Shown piece by piece: positions 34,224 to 42,410 of a stretch of DNA of 64,000 bases. A program made the position numbers and the translations under genes. The notes beneath the pieces are model-generated. The model did not search any database. It was given only the letters and a program-made list of their open reading frames with translations, and was not told the origin of the DNA. Positions within the stretch are counted from its first letter, which is position 1. Each line of letters opens with the position of its first letter. The stretch comes from Cellulosimicrobium funkei (GTDB taxonomy: Bacteria > Actinomycetota > Actinomycetes > Actinomycetales > Cellulomonadaceae): positions 248,001-312,000 of the forward strand of contig NZ_SOZH01000007.1 of NCBI RefSeq assembly GCF_004519295.1, in the 5' to 3' direction.

Positions 34224-35432
34224 ATGCTCGCGACGATCGCGGTGGAGGGCTACCGCTCGCTGCGGAGCCTCGTGCTGCCGCTCGGGCGGCTCACGGTCGT
34301 GACCGGGGCGAACGGGACCGGCAAGTCGAGCCTGTACCGCGCGCTGCGCCTGCTGTCCGGGTGCGCGCTGGGCGGCGCCGTCGGGGCGGTGGCCCGCGAG
34401 GGCGGGCTGCGGTCGACGCTCTGGGCCGGGCCCGAGCAAGGCGGGCGGGCCGCGCGCGGGGGCGGCGCGGTCCAGGGCATGCGCCGCACGGCGCCCGTCG
34501 CGCTGCGCCTCGGCTTCGCAGGGGCCAACCCGGACGACCTCGGCTACGCGGTGGACCTCGGCCTGCCGCAGCACCCGGGCTCGGCGTTCGCCCTCGACCC
34601 GGAGATCAAGGTCGAGACCGTCTGGTCGGGGCCCGTCCCGCGGCCCGCGACGCTCCAGGTCGAGCGGCGCGGACCGGCCGTCCGCGTGCGCGACGACGCC
34701 GGCCGCTGGCAGTCCTCACCCGCGCGCCTGCGCCCCTTCGACAGCGTGCTCACCGAGCTCGTCGACCCGGTGGGCGCGCCGGAGGTCGTCGCGGTGCGCG
34801 AGCGCCTGCGGTCGTGGCGCTTCTACGACCAGCTGCGCACCGACGCCGACGCCCCGGCGCGCTCGCCGCAGCTCGGCACCCGCACGCCCGTCCTCGCGCA
34901 CGACGGCGCGGACCTCGCCGCGGCGCTGGAGACGGTGCGCGACCTGGGCCGCGGGGACGAGCTCGACGACGCCGTCGCCCGGGCTTTCCCCGGCAGCCGG
35001 CTCGCGGTGCACGCCGACGACGGCAGGTTCGAGGTCGCCTTCCACCAGGACGGGCTGCTCCGGCCGCTCACCGGCGCCGAGCTGAGCGACGGGACGCTGC
35101 GCTACCTGTTCCTCGTCGCCGCGCTGCTCTCGCCGCGACCGCCCGAGCTCCTCGTGCTCAACGAGCCGGAGACGAGCCTGCACCCCGACCTCCTGCCCGC
35201 GCTCGGCGCGCTCGTGCACGCGGCGGGCCGCGAGACGCAGGTCGTGGTCGTCACGCACGCGCCGCCGCTCGTCGAGGCGCTGCGCGACGCCGCCGCGTCG
35301 GGCCCGGCGGACCTGCCCGGCGCGGACGAGCTCGTGGAGGTCGAGCTCGTGCGGTCACCGTTCGGCGAGACGACGGTCGCCGGGCGCGAGGGACTCCTCG
35401 ACCAGCCCGCGTGGGGCTGGCCGAAGCGCTGA
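34224..35432 (+). CDS. AAA-family ATPase (RecF/OLD-like)
   Basis: A 402-residue ABC/SMC-type ATPase of the AAA_21 group. Walker A is VTGANGTGKSS (residues ~26-36), the signature-like ELSDGTLRYLFLVAALL precedes Walker B LLVLNEPETSLHP, and the H-loop is VVVTHAPPLVEAL. FAVEGYRSL-type opening (IAVEGYRSLRSLVLPLG) is typical. No nuclease (TOPRIM) domain is present and no partner gene such as UvrD/GajB follows, so this is not evidently a Gabija or Septu system. ATG at 34224 has GGGAGGTGA upstream. Role unknown; DNA repair or phage defence are both seen in the family. Confidence 0.85.
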   Translation: MLATIAVEGYRSLRSLVLPLGRLTVVTGANGTGKSSLYRALRLLSGCALGGAVGAVAREGGLRSTLWAGPEQGGRAARGGGAVQGMRRTAPVALRLGFAGANPDDLGYAVDLGLPQHPGSAFALDPEIKVETVWSGPVPRPATLQVERRGPAVRVRDDAGRWQSSPARLRPFDSVLTELVDPVGAPEVVAVRERLRSWRFYDQLRTDADAPARSPQLGTRTPVLAHDGADLAAALETVRDLGRGDELDDAVARAFPGSRLAVHADDGRFEVAFHQDGLLRPLTGAELSDGTLRYLFLVAALLSPRPPELLVLNEPETSLHPDLLPALGALVHAAGRETQVVVVTHAPPLVEALRDAAASGPADLPGADELVEVELVRSPFGETTVAGREGLLDQPAWGWPKR

Positions 35433-35488
35433 CGGCGGCACCGTCCCCCGGGTCGGCCCCCGGGAGCCGGCCCGGTGCGCGGCGCCCG

Positions 35489-36691
35489 TCAGCGCCGCGA
35501 CGCGACGTGCAGGCTCGTGACGGTCGCCGCGAGGTCGACGAGGCGGGACGCCGTGCGGTCGAGCAGCTCGTCGAGCGCGATGGGCCCGGGCGCGATGCTG
35601 AACGCCGCGGCGATCCCGGCCTCGCGCGCCTGGTGCGCGGGCAGCAGCACCCGGCCCGCGAGCACGACGACCGGAGGCCGGTGCGGCGCCTCCGCCGCGA
35701 GGGCGCCCATCGCGTCCGCGACCTTCCCGTTGACGGACTGCGAGTCGAACGACCCCTCGCCCGTGACGACGAGGTCGGCAGCGCGGACGGCAGCGGGCAG
35801 CCCGACCGCCTCGGCGACGAGGCGCGCGCCCGGCTCGAGCTCGGCGCCGAGGACGCCGACCATGCCCGCGGGCACGCCGCCCGCGGCGCCCGCACCCGCG
35901 AGCTCCGCCACGTCGACGCCGGTCTCCTGCACGAGGACTCCCGCCCAGCGCCGCAGCGCGTCGTCGAGGAACGCCACGTCCGCCGGCTGGGCGCCCTTCT
36001 GCGGTCCGAACACGTGCGCCGCGCCCCGCTCGCCGTGCAGGGGGTTGGTGACGTCGACCGCGAGGCGCCAGCGGACCTCGCGCGCCCGCGGGTGCAGGCC
36101 GGACAGGTCGAGCCGCGCGACCCGTGCGAGGCCCTCCCCGCCGTCGGGAACGGGTGCGCCGTCGGCGTCGAGGAGCCGCGCGCCGAGGCCGGTGAGGATG
36201 CCCGCGCCGCCGTCGGTGGACGCCGAGCCGCCGAGGCACACGATCACCTCGTCGACGCCCGCGTCGAGCACGGCGGCCGCCGCGGCGCCCGTGCCGCGGG
36301 TGTGCGCGTGCAGGGGCTGGAGCGCGACGTCGCTCACCTGGGGCAGCCCGCTCGCCTCGGCGAGCTCGACCACGCCGAGGCGGCCGTCGGCCGAGACCCC
36401 GTACCGCGCGGTGCGGGGACGGCCGATCGCGTCGACCGTGGAGACCTCGCGGGCCGGGACGCCCCACACGGCGAGCAGGGCCTCGAGCGTGCCCTCGCCG
36501 CCGTCGGCCATGGGGAGCTCGACGACCTCCGCGTCGGGGACGACGCTGCGCACGCCCGTCGCGACGGCGCGCGCGACGTCGGCGGCGCTCAGGCTGCCCT
36601 TGAACGAGTCGGGCGCGACGACGACGCGCAGCGGGCCGTCGGCACGGGGTCCGGGGACGGAGTTCGGGGTGGTGCTCGGCGTTGAGGACAC
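35489..36691 (-). CDS. Glycerate kinase (GckA/GarK family)
   Basis: A 400-residue glycerate kinase of the GarK type that phosphorylates glycerate to 2- or 3-phosphoglycerate. VVVAPDSFKGSLSAADVARA near the start, PMADGGEGTLEAL, CLGGSASTDGGAGILTGLG and ADLVVTGEGSFDSQSVNGKV are the family's binding motifs and are complete. GTG 36691 has TAGGAT ending 6 nt before it (leaderless). It converges with the ATPase gene. No glyoxylate or glycerate pathway genes adjoin it. Confidence 0.92.
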   Translation of the reverse strand: MSSTPSTTPNSVPGPRADGPLRVVVAPDSFKGSLSAADVARAVATGVRSVVPDAEVVELPMADGGEGTLEALLAVWGVPAREVSTVDAIGRPRTARYGVSADGRLGVVELAEASGLPQVSDVALQPLHAHTRGTGAAAAAVLDAGVDEVIVCLGGSASTDGGAGILTGLGARLLDADGAPVPDGGEGLARVARLDLSGLHPRAREVRWRLAVDVTNPLHGERGAAHVFGPQKGAQPADVAFLDDALRRWAGVLVQETGVDVAELAGAGAAGGVPAGMVGVLGAELEPGARLVAEAVGLPAAVRAADLVVTGEGSFDSQSVNGKVADAMGALAAEAPHRPPVVVLAGRVLLPAHQAREAGIAAAFSIAPGPIALDELLDRTASRLVDLAATVTSLHVASRR

Positions 36692-36828
36692 GCTCGCATC
36701 CTAGGCAGGCCGACGCGCGACGGCCCGTAGCGGAAGGGACGGACCGGACGTGTTCCGCGCCACAGCGCCGAGCCCGCGAGGCCGGTGCCCAGACGGCCGG
36801 GGCGGCCGCGTCGTCCGTGGGCGCGCGC

Positions 36829-37356
36829 TCAGGCGCCCGGGGCGCCCGCTGCGCGTCCCGGCGCGGCGTCCGGGATGTCCGGCTGCGCGGCGCGCAGCCG
36901 CTCGAGCAGCTCGCCGAGCGTCGCGAGGTCGGCGTCGTCGAGCGCGCCGCCCACGTACGTCGCGATGGCCCGGGCGTGCGCGCGGCCGGTCGCGCGCTGG
37001 AGGTCGCGGCCCGTCGAGGTGAGCCGGACGAGCGTGCCCCGCGCGTCGTCCGGCGGGGTCGCCCGGTCGACGAGGCCGCGCGCCGCGAGCCGGTCCACCA
37101 TGCGGCTCAGCGAGGGCTGGCTGAGCAGGATGTACGCGTTGAGGTCGCGCAGCCGCATCCCGTCCTCGGGGCCCTTCGTCAGCGAGAACAGCACGTCGTA
37201 CTCGCGCAGGGTCAGGCCGTCCCAGACCGGGTCGGACTGCAGCCGCCGCATGATCGCGACCTGGGCCCGGAAGAGGGACTCCCACGTCTCGACGGCGAGG
37301 CGCGCGCTCCCGGGGCCCGGCTCGGGGCCCGCGTCGTCGGCGTGCTGCTGCGTCAT
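36829..37356 (-). CDS. MarR-family transcription regulator
   Basis: A 175-residue winged-helix regulator. The DNA-binding wing region is LREYDVLFSLTKGPEDGMRLRDLNAYILLSQPSLSRMVDRLAARGLVDR followed by DDARGTLVRLTSTGR, both typical of MarR. The C-terminal ~20 residues are a Pro/Ala tail. A perfect 8+8 palindrome over its own transcription start strongly suggests autorepression. Neighbouring target genes are not obvious; the next gene upstream is uppS on the same strand and could be read into this one. Confidence 0.88.
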   Translation of the reverse strand: MTQQHADDAGPEPGPGSARLAVETWESLFRAQVAIMRRLQSDPVWDGLTLREYDVLFSLTKGPEDGMRLRDLNAYILLSQPSLSRMVDRLAARGLVDRATPPDDARGTLVRLTSTGRDLQRATGRAHARAIATYVGGALDDADLATLGELLERLRAAQPDIPDAAPGRAAGAPGA

Positions 37357-37376
37357 GTCGCCCCCGGACGGCTCGG

Positions 37377-37399
37377 TCGATGCGTTCGCATCGACCCTA
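37377..37399 (-). promoter_or_regulatory. MarR-gene promoter with autoregulatory palindrome
   Basis: TCGATGCG-TT-CGCATCGA (37377-37394) is an 18-bp inverted repeat. TAGGGT (37399 to 37394) is the minus-strand -10, so the palindrome begins at the end of the -10 and covers the start point (~37387). Binding would block initiation. Confidence 0.7.
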
Positions 37400-37415
37400 C
37401 CCGCCGGGTGGCCGG

Positions 37416-38177
37416 TCAGCGGCCCAGGCGGCGTTCGCGCTGCGAGTACGCGCGCAGCGCGCGCAGGTAGTCGACGCGACGGAAGTCGGGCCAGTACGCC
37501 TCGCAGAAGTAGAACTCCGAGTGCGCGCTCTGCCAGAGCAGGAAGCCGCCGAGGCGCTGCTCGCCCGACGTGCGGATGACGAGCTCCGGGTCCGGCTGGC
37601 CCTTGGTGTAGAGGTGCTCCTCGATGTGCTCGACGTCGAGGTTCTCCGCGAGGTCCTGCAGGCGCGCGCCCGCGGCGGCCTGCTCGCGCAGGTACGACCG
37701 CACGGCGTCGGCGATCTCGTGGCGCCCGCCGTAGCCGATCGCGACGTTGACCTGGAGCCCGTCGACGGCGGCCGTGCGCTGCTGGGCGTCGCGCAGCGCC
37801 GCCGTGAGCCGCTCGGGCAGCAGGTCGAGCCGGCCCATGACCCGCAGGCGCCAGCGGCCCGTCTCGGCGAGGTCGCGCACGGCGTCCTCGATGATGTCGA
37901 GCAGCGCCGACAGCTCCTCCTGCGACCGCGACAGGTTGTCGGTCGAGAGCATCCACAGCGTGACGACCTCGACGCCGAGGTCCTCGCTCCAGCCCAGGAA
38001 CTCCGTGATCTTGTCGGCGCCCCGGCGGTGCCCGGTCGCCGTCGACTCCCCGAACGAGCGCGCCCACCGCCGGTTGCCGTCGAGGATGACGCCCACGTGG
38101 CGCGGGACGCTCTCGCGCGAGAGGGTCGCCGCGAGGCGACGCTCGTAGAGTCCGTAGACGGGGCGGGGCAGGCGCAC
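37416..38177 (-). CDS. uppS: Cis-prenyl diphosphate synthase (UppS / Rv1086-type)
   Basis: A 253-residue isoprenyl transferase making the Z-prenyl lipid carrier (or Z-farnesyl diphosphate, as for the M. tuberculosis homologue Rv1086). The diphosphate-binding Asp is in VILDGNRRWAR, followed by GADKITEFLGWSEDLGVEVVTLWMLSTDN; RTSGEQRLGGFLLWQSAHSEFYF near the end carries the Mg and IPP contacts. GTG at 38177 follows GAGGAA; upstream in-frame starts would add an Arg/Pro-rich leader absent from the family. It is divergent from the hemolysin III gene, the same arrangement as Rv1086/Rv1085c. Confidence 0.9.
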   Translation of the reverse strand: MRLPRPVYGLYERRLAATLSRESVPRHVGVILDGNRRWARSFGESTATGHRRGADKITEFLGWSEDLGVEVVTLWMLSTDNLSRSQEELSALLDIIEDAVRDLAETGRWRLRVMGRLDLLPERLTAALRDAQQRTAAVDGLQVNVAIGYGGRHEIADAVRSYLREQAAAGARLQDLAENLDVEHIEEHLYTKGQPDPELVIRTSGEQRLGGFLLWQSAHSEFYFCEAYWPDFRRVDYLRALRAYSQRERRLGR

Positions 38178-38355
38178 GCTGGTTCCTCGGCGATGGGCGG
38201 ACGGGGACGCCCGGCGGGCACGCCCCCGGTACGGGGCGCTCGGGCCGAACCCGCACACGCTACCGCTCGTCCGTGCCCGGTCCGGCGGGCCCGGACCGCT
38301 CCGCGCGCCCCTGCCCAGGATCTTCACACCGCGAGGCGGGGACCGGTCGCGAACC

Positions 38356-38382
38356 TACGTTGGCGTAACTTACGATGGCGTA
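38356..38382. promoter_or_regulatory. Tandem TACG-N4-CGTA operators in the uppS/hemolysin III divide
   Basis: TACGTTGGCGTA (38356-38367) and TACGATGGCGTA (38371-38382) are two 12-bp dyads 15 bp apart. An outer pair AACCTACG/CGTAGGTT (38352-38359, 38379-38386) frames both. They lie 60-90 bp before the hemolysin III start. This looks like a cooperative binding site for a TetR-type dimer; no cognate regulator is adjacent. Confidence 0.6.
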
Positions 38383-38444
38383 GGTTGGCGTGGGAGCCCC
38401 GCGCCGGCCTCTTCCGTGCCCGGACACACCACCGAGGAGACGTC

Positions 38445-39218
38445 GTGGACCGACCGACCGACCGCGACCGCACCCCGAGCGCGCCGCCCGCCGACCCGGG
38501 CCCGGCGCACGCACCCGGCACCGACGCGCTCGACTCCGTCCGCGAGAACGTGGGCGACGCGGTCGCGAAGGTCGCCGAGGTCGTCAAGCCGCGCCTGCGC
38601 GGCTGGATCCACGCGGGGACGTTCCCCCTCGCGCTCGTCGCGAGCATCGTCCTCGTCGTCGTCGCGCCGCCCGTCGCCGGCAAGGTCGCGACCGCGGTCT
38701 TCGGCCTCAGCGCGTGCCTGCTGTTCGGCACGAGCGCCGTGTACCACCGCGGCACGTGGTCGCCCCGCGTCGCGGGCGTGCTCCGCCGCGCCGACCACTC
38801 GAACATCTTCCTCATCATCGCGGGCACCTACACGCCCCTCGCCGTGCTCCTGCTCCCCCAGCGGACAGCGACGATCCTGCTCGCGATCGTGTGGAGCGGG
38901 GCCCTGCTCGGCCTCCTCGCCCGGATCCTGTGGCTCGACGCCCCGCGGTGGGTGTACGTCCCGATCTACGTCGCGCTCGGGTGGGTCGCGGTGGGCTACA
39001 TGCCGCAGTTCTGGACGACGACGAACGGCCCGGCGATCGTCTGGCTCGTCGCCGTCGGCGGCCTCGCCTACACGCTGGGCGCCGTCGTCTACGGCATCAA
39101 GAAGCCCAACCCCAGCCCGCGCTGGTTCGGCTTCCACGAGATCTTCCACGTGCTCACCGTCGTCGGCTACGGGTGCCACTACGCCGCGATCCTCATCGCG
39201 GCGCTCGCCGCGCGCTGA
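38445..39218 (+). CDS. Hemolysin III family (PAQR/YqfA) membrane protein
   Basis: A 257-residue membrane protein with seven helices after a ~55-residue hydrophilic N-terminus. The PAQR signature residues are present: Ser/His in GTSAVYHRG, Asp-His-Ser in LRRADHSNIFLIIAGTYTP and the late His pair in GFHEIFHVLTVVGYGCHYAAI; in PAQR proteins the His/Asp set binds zinc for a hydrolase-like site. Bacterial members affect membrane energetics or fluidity; hemolysis is not established. GTG 38445 follows GAGGAGA. Tandem operator dyads lie upstream. Confidence 0.88.
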   Translation: MDRPTDRDRTPSAPPADPGPAHAPGTDALDSVRENVGDAVAKVAEVVKPRLRGWIHAGTFPLALVASIVLVVVAPPVAGKVATAVFGLSACLLFGTSAVYHRGTWSPRVAGVLRRADHSNIFLIIAGTYTPLAVLLLPQRTATILLAIVWSGALLGLLARILWLDAPRWVYVPIYVALGWVAVGYMPQFWTTTNGPAIVWLVAVGGLAYTLGAVVYGIKKPNPSPRWFGFHEIFHVLTVVGYGCHYAAILIAALAAR

Positions 39219-39263
39219 GCGCCCGCCGCGGGCGGAGTGCCCACCCGGGCGCCCCGCGCCGGC

Positions 39264-40070
39264 TCAGTCCTTCGGGACGACGACGTAGCGCCGGTTCGCG
39301 AGCGACGGGTTGCGCTCGCGCACCGCGGCCAGCGCGGCCGGGTCGAGGTCCGCGCTACGCAGCTCCGCGCGCTCGCCGAGCTCCAGCCCCACCTGGCCGT
39401 CGGGACCGACGAGCAGGGAGCGCCCGGTCACGCCCCGGCCCGCCTGGCCGACGGCGAGCACGACGGCGGTGTTCTCGATCGCGCGGGCCCGCGCGAGGGT
39501 GCGCCACTGGTCCGCCTTGAGCTCGCCCGCCGCCCACGCGGCCGGCACCACCAGCACGTCGGCGCCCGCGTCCACGAGGCGCCGCGCGCTCTCCGGGAAG
39601 CGCAGGTCGTAGCAGGTCATCACGCCGAACGTCAGGTCGCCGACGCGCAGCACGAGCGGGGGCGCGGCCGGGTCCCCGGCGTCGAGCCGGTCCGACTCGC
39701 GGTGACCGAAGGCGTCGTAGAGGTGCACCTTGCGGTACGTGCCCACGAGGTCGCCCGCGGCGTCGACCGCCACGACGACGTTGACCGCCCGGCCGGGCGC
39801 GCTGCCCGGCACGAGGGTCCCCGCCACGACCGCGACACCGTGCTCGCGCGCGAGCCGGCGCAACGTGCCGACGAACGGCCCGTCCAGCGGCTCCGCGTGC
39901 TCCGCGCCGGTGCCGCGCGGGTCGAACGCCGCGGCATACTCCGGCAGCACGAGCAGGTCGGCGCGCACGCGCGCCGCCTCCCGGAACGCCGCGCCGACCG
40001 TCACGAGGTTCGCGGCGCGGTCGGCCGAGACCTCGAGCTGCCCGATCGTGACGCGAGCGCCGGTCGCCAC
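39264..40070 (-). CDS. Nitrilase-superfamily carbon-nitrogen hydrolase
   Basis: A 268-residue C-N hydrolase, omega-amidase/Nit2-like. The catalytic triad is Glu44 (VLPEYA), Lys114 (TYRKVHLYD) and Cys153 (MTCYDLRFPE). It is cytosolic. GTG at 40070 starts 2 nt after the stop of the upstream membrane-protein gene, so it is probably translated with the mca group. Nit family members repair deaminated amides (deaminated glutathione in eukaryotes); a mycothiol-linked role would fit the context but is speculation. Confidence 0.9.
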   Translation of the reverse strand: MATGARVTIGQLEVSADRAANLVTVGAAFREAARVRADLLVLPEYAAAFDPRGTGAEHAEPLDGPFVGTLRRLAREHGVAVVAGTLVPGSAPGRAVNVVVAVDAAGDLVGTYRKVHLYDAFGHRESDRLDAGDPAAPPLVLRVGDLTFGVMTCYDLRFPESARRLVDAGADVLVVPAAWAAGELKADQWRTLARARAIENTAVVLAVGQAGRGVTGRSLLVGPDGQVGLELGERAELRSADLDPAALAAVRERNPSLANRRYVVVPKD

Positions 40071-40072
40071 GG

Positions 40073-40501
40073 TCAGCCCTGCCGCTCCGGGCCGCTCTCG
40101 TCCGGGCCGCGCGCGTCGCGGGTGCCGCCGGACGTGGAGCTGTCCGGCGCGGCGCCGTCGGACGCGGAGCCGTCCGGTCCGGAGCCGGCGGTCGCGGAGC
40201 CGGCGGGGGTCTCCGGGGCGGTCGCGTCGACCGGGCCGTCCGGGCCGATCCCCTGGGTCTCGGCGTTGTGCCGCATGCGTCGGAGCTGGCGCGAGAGCCC
40301 GAAGAACAGGGCGACGGTCGCGACCGCCACCGCGAAGATCGCGAGGAAACCGGCGAGACCGGGCGACACGTCGTTCGGATCCAGGTCCTCGCGCAGCGGG
40401 TCGTCCGACGGGCTCGGCGTCGCGGTCTCCGCGACGACGTCCGCCGCCCAGCCCGGGCCGCCCGCGAGCGTCGGCACGTCGAGGAAGGGTGCCGCGCTCA
40501 C
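40073..40501 (-). CDS. Single-span membrane protein downstream of mca (Rv1083-like)
   Basis: A 142-residue protein with one membrane helix (GLAGFLAIFAVAVATVALFFGLSRQLRRMRHN, roughly residues 45-70) and a long, low-complexity Gly/Asp/Ser/Pro C-terminal tail. The short basic stretch after the helix puts the tail in the cytosol. The start GTG overlaps the mca stop (GTGA). A small membrane gene in this place is also found after mca in mycobacteria (Rv1083). Function unknown. Confidence 0.8.
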   Translation of the reverse strand: MSAAPFLDVPTLAGGPGWAADVVAETATPSPSDDPLREDLDPNDVSPGLAGFLAIFAVAVATVALFFGLSRQLRRMRHNAETQGIGPDGPVDATAPETPAGSATAGSGPDGSASDGAAPDSSTSGGTRDARGPDESGPERQG

Positions 40502-41439
40502 GAGGCCACCTCCTCGCCCGCGACGAGCTCCCGCACGCCGGCGAACAGGTCGTCCTCCGGCAGGTCCGTCGGGACGCGCGACTCCGCGAGCTCGAACTCC
40601 TCGAACGGCCACACGTCGACCTCGAGGTCGCGTGGGATCGCGAAGAAGAAGCCCTCCGGGTCGATCTGCGACGCGTGCGCGATGAGCGCCGCGTCACGCT
40701 GGGCGTAGTAGCGCGCCACGTGGACGCGCGTCGTGACCTCGCGCTCGGGGATCTCCCGCGCGGACCGCGACTCGACCCAGTCGCCGAACGGCGACTCCAG
40801 GCCCGCGCCCTGCATCGCCTCGTGGAGCGTGCGGATGCGGTTCATCGAGAAGTCGTGGTTGTAGTACAGCTTGAGCGGCGACCAGGGCGCCGCGCCGCCC
40901 TCCCGGCGGTAGCGCTCCGGGTCGCCCGCGGCGTGGAACGCCTCGAACGCGACGCGGTGGCACATGACGTGGTCCGGGTGCGGGTAGCCGCCCGACGGGT
41001 CGTACGTCGTGACGACGTGCGGACGGAACTCGCGCACGAGCTCGACCAGCGGCGCGGCCGCCTCCTCGAGCGGCACGAGACCGAACGAGCCCTCGGGCAG
41101 CGGCGGCAGCGGGTCCCCCTCGGGCAGCCCCGAGTCGACGAACCCGAGCCACTGCTGCCGGACGCCGAGCGCGCGCGCCGCGGCGGCCATCTCGACGCGA
41201 CGCAGGGCACGCATGCCCTCGATGTCCGCCGGGCCCTCGCCGAAGCTCGGGTTGAGGATGTCGCCACGCTCGCCCCCGGTGCACGTGGCGACGAGCACGT
41301 CCACGCCCTCGGCCGCGTAGCGCGCCGTCGTCGCGGCGCCCTTGCTCGACTCGTCGTCGGGATGCGCGTGCACGGCCAGGAGACGGAGCGTCTCCGGCTG
41401 CTCGCGGTGGGTGGTCGATCCGGCCGCGGGTTCGGCCAC
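40498..41439 (-). CDS. mca: Mycothiol S-conjugate amidase
   Basis: A 313-residue LmbE-family zinc amidase that cleaves mycothiol S-conjugates to mercapturic acids for export and GlcN-Ins for recycling. Zinc ligands are in AVHAHPDDESSKGAAT and GGYPHPDHVMCHR; the family's RVEMAAAARALGV and LYYNHDFS are intact. GTG at 41439 follows GGGAGG. It is the marker that this cell uses mycothiol. The gene overlaps its downstream partner and is divergent from the DUF4307 gene, as in other actinobacteria. Confidence 0.93.
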   Translation of the reverse strand: MAEPAAGSTTHREQPETLRLLAVHAHPDDESSKGAATTARYAAEGVDVLVATCTGGERGDILNPSFGEGPADIEGMRALRRVEMAAAARALGVRQQWLGFVDSGLPEGDPLPPLPEGSFGLVPLEEAAAPLVELVREFRPHVVTTYDPSGGYPHPDHVMCHRVAFEAFHAAGDPERYRREGGAAPWSPLKLYYNHDFSMNRIRTLHEAMQGAGLESPFGDWVESRSAREIPEREVTTRVHVARYYAQRDAALIAHASQIDPEGFFFAIPRDLEVDVWPFEEFELAESRVPTDLPEDDLFAGVRELVAGEEVAS

Positions 41440-41647
41440 TGGTCCTCCCGGGTGCGTCGTACGTCTCCTCGCGCGGCCCGGGACGCGGCACAGGACGCCG
41501 TGGGTGCACGACGAGGGCCGGGGCTCTGCGAAGATGGGTCGAGGACATGATCCACCACCGCGCCCACACCTGACGAACCGCCGACCACCGCCGGCACCCG
41601 CCGGGCCCGCGACCGGGGCGCGGCGGCACCGACCACGGGACCGCACC

Positions 41648-42082
41648 ATGACGAACGAGACCACCGCCCCGCAGCCGAGCCCGAGCACGCCCCTGCGCCC
41701 TCCGGCGGGCCGGTACGGGCCCGAGCCCACCGAGCGGCGTCGGCGCCTGGCGGTCGTCGGGATCGTGCTCGTCGCGGTCGTCGGGCTCGCGATCACGTTC
41801 GTCATCGGGCTGCGCTACGCGAACGAGCCGGTGCGCTTCAAGGACTTCGGGTACACCGTCGTCAGCCCGGAGCGCGTGGACGTCACGTTCGAGGTGTACA
41901 TGGACCCCGGCACGACGGCGACGTGCACCCTGGACGCACTCGCCGAGAGCTACGCGCAGGTCGGCACGGTCGACGTGACGGTCGGCCCCGTCGAGGTCAC
42001 GGAGTCCCGCTACACCGTGAGCGTCGCGACGTCGGAGCTCGCCACGACGGGGATCGTCCAGTCCTGCCGCCCGGCTCCCTGA
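41648..42082 (+). CDS. DUF4307 membrane protein
   Basis: A 144-residue protein with a single N-terminal membrane helix (RRRLAVVGIVLVAVVGLAITFVIGLRYA, ~30-57) and a small extracytoplasmic beta domain (FGYTVVSPERVDVTFEVYMDPGTTATCTLDA). Two Cys residues in the outer part may pair. It matches DUF4307, which sits between mca and greA in many actinobacteria (Rv1081c in M. tuberculosis). Function unknown. Confidence 0.85.
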   Translation: MTNETTAPQPSPSTPLRPPAGRYGPEPTERRRRLAVVGIVLVAVVGLAITFVIGLRYANEPVRFKDFGYTVVSPERVDVTFEVYMDPGTTATCTLDALAESYAQVGTVDVTVGPVEVTESRYTVSVATSELATTGIVQSCRPAP

Positions 42083-42410
42083 GCCGCCCGGCCGTCGTGC
42101 GGACCAGCCGCCGCACTCCCGGCCGTCGTGCCGGCGGACCGCCCCGCCCCGCGCCGTCCGCACCTCGTGCTTTGCTATCCTGAGGGATTCCCGCACCCGA
42201 CCGCGTGCGGCCCGCGGCCGGTGCTCGTGACAGGCGACCGACCATCGGGCGACCCGGCGGTCCGGCGGGAACCAGTCCTCCGCGCTGCCACCCGGGCAGC
42301 GTCACCGACCCGGGCAGGCAGGCGCTCGCGTGAGCACGCGCCCCGGCTGCCCGTCTCTGCACGGCCGTGCCCGGCGCGACCGTCGAACCATGGAAAGGAA
42401 GGAGCGAACC
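42083..42410 (+). other. 328-bp region with greA promoter and long leader
   Basis: TATCCT at 42176-42181 is the probable -10 of greA, leaving a ~220-nt leader. The leader has several stable hairpins, for example GCTGCC/GGCAGC at 42284-42300. I recognise no known riboswitch and no convincing small gene. Confidence 0.45.

Noticed and set aside
34224-35432. AAA ATPase as part of a Gabija, Septu or Lamassu defence system
   Set aside because: No helicase, HNH or effector gene is adjacent, and the flanking genes are metabolic; no TOPRIM domain is visible.
42390-42410. ATG 42390 as greA start
   Set aside because: It would use the AAGGAAGGAG sequence as codons; that stretch is the RBS for GTG 42411.
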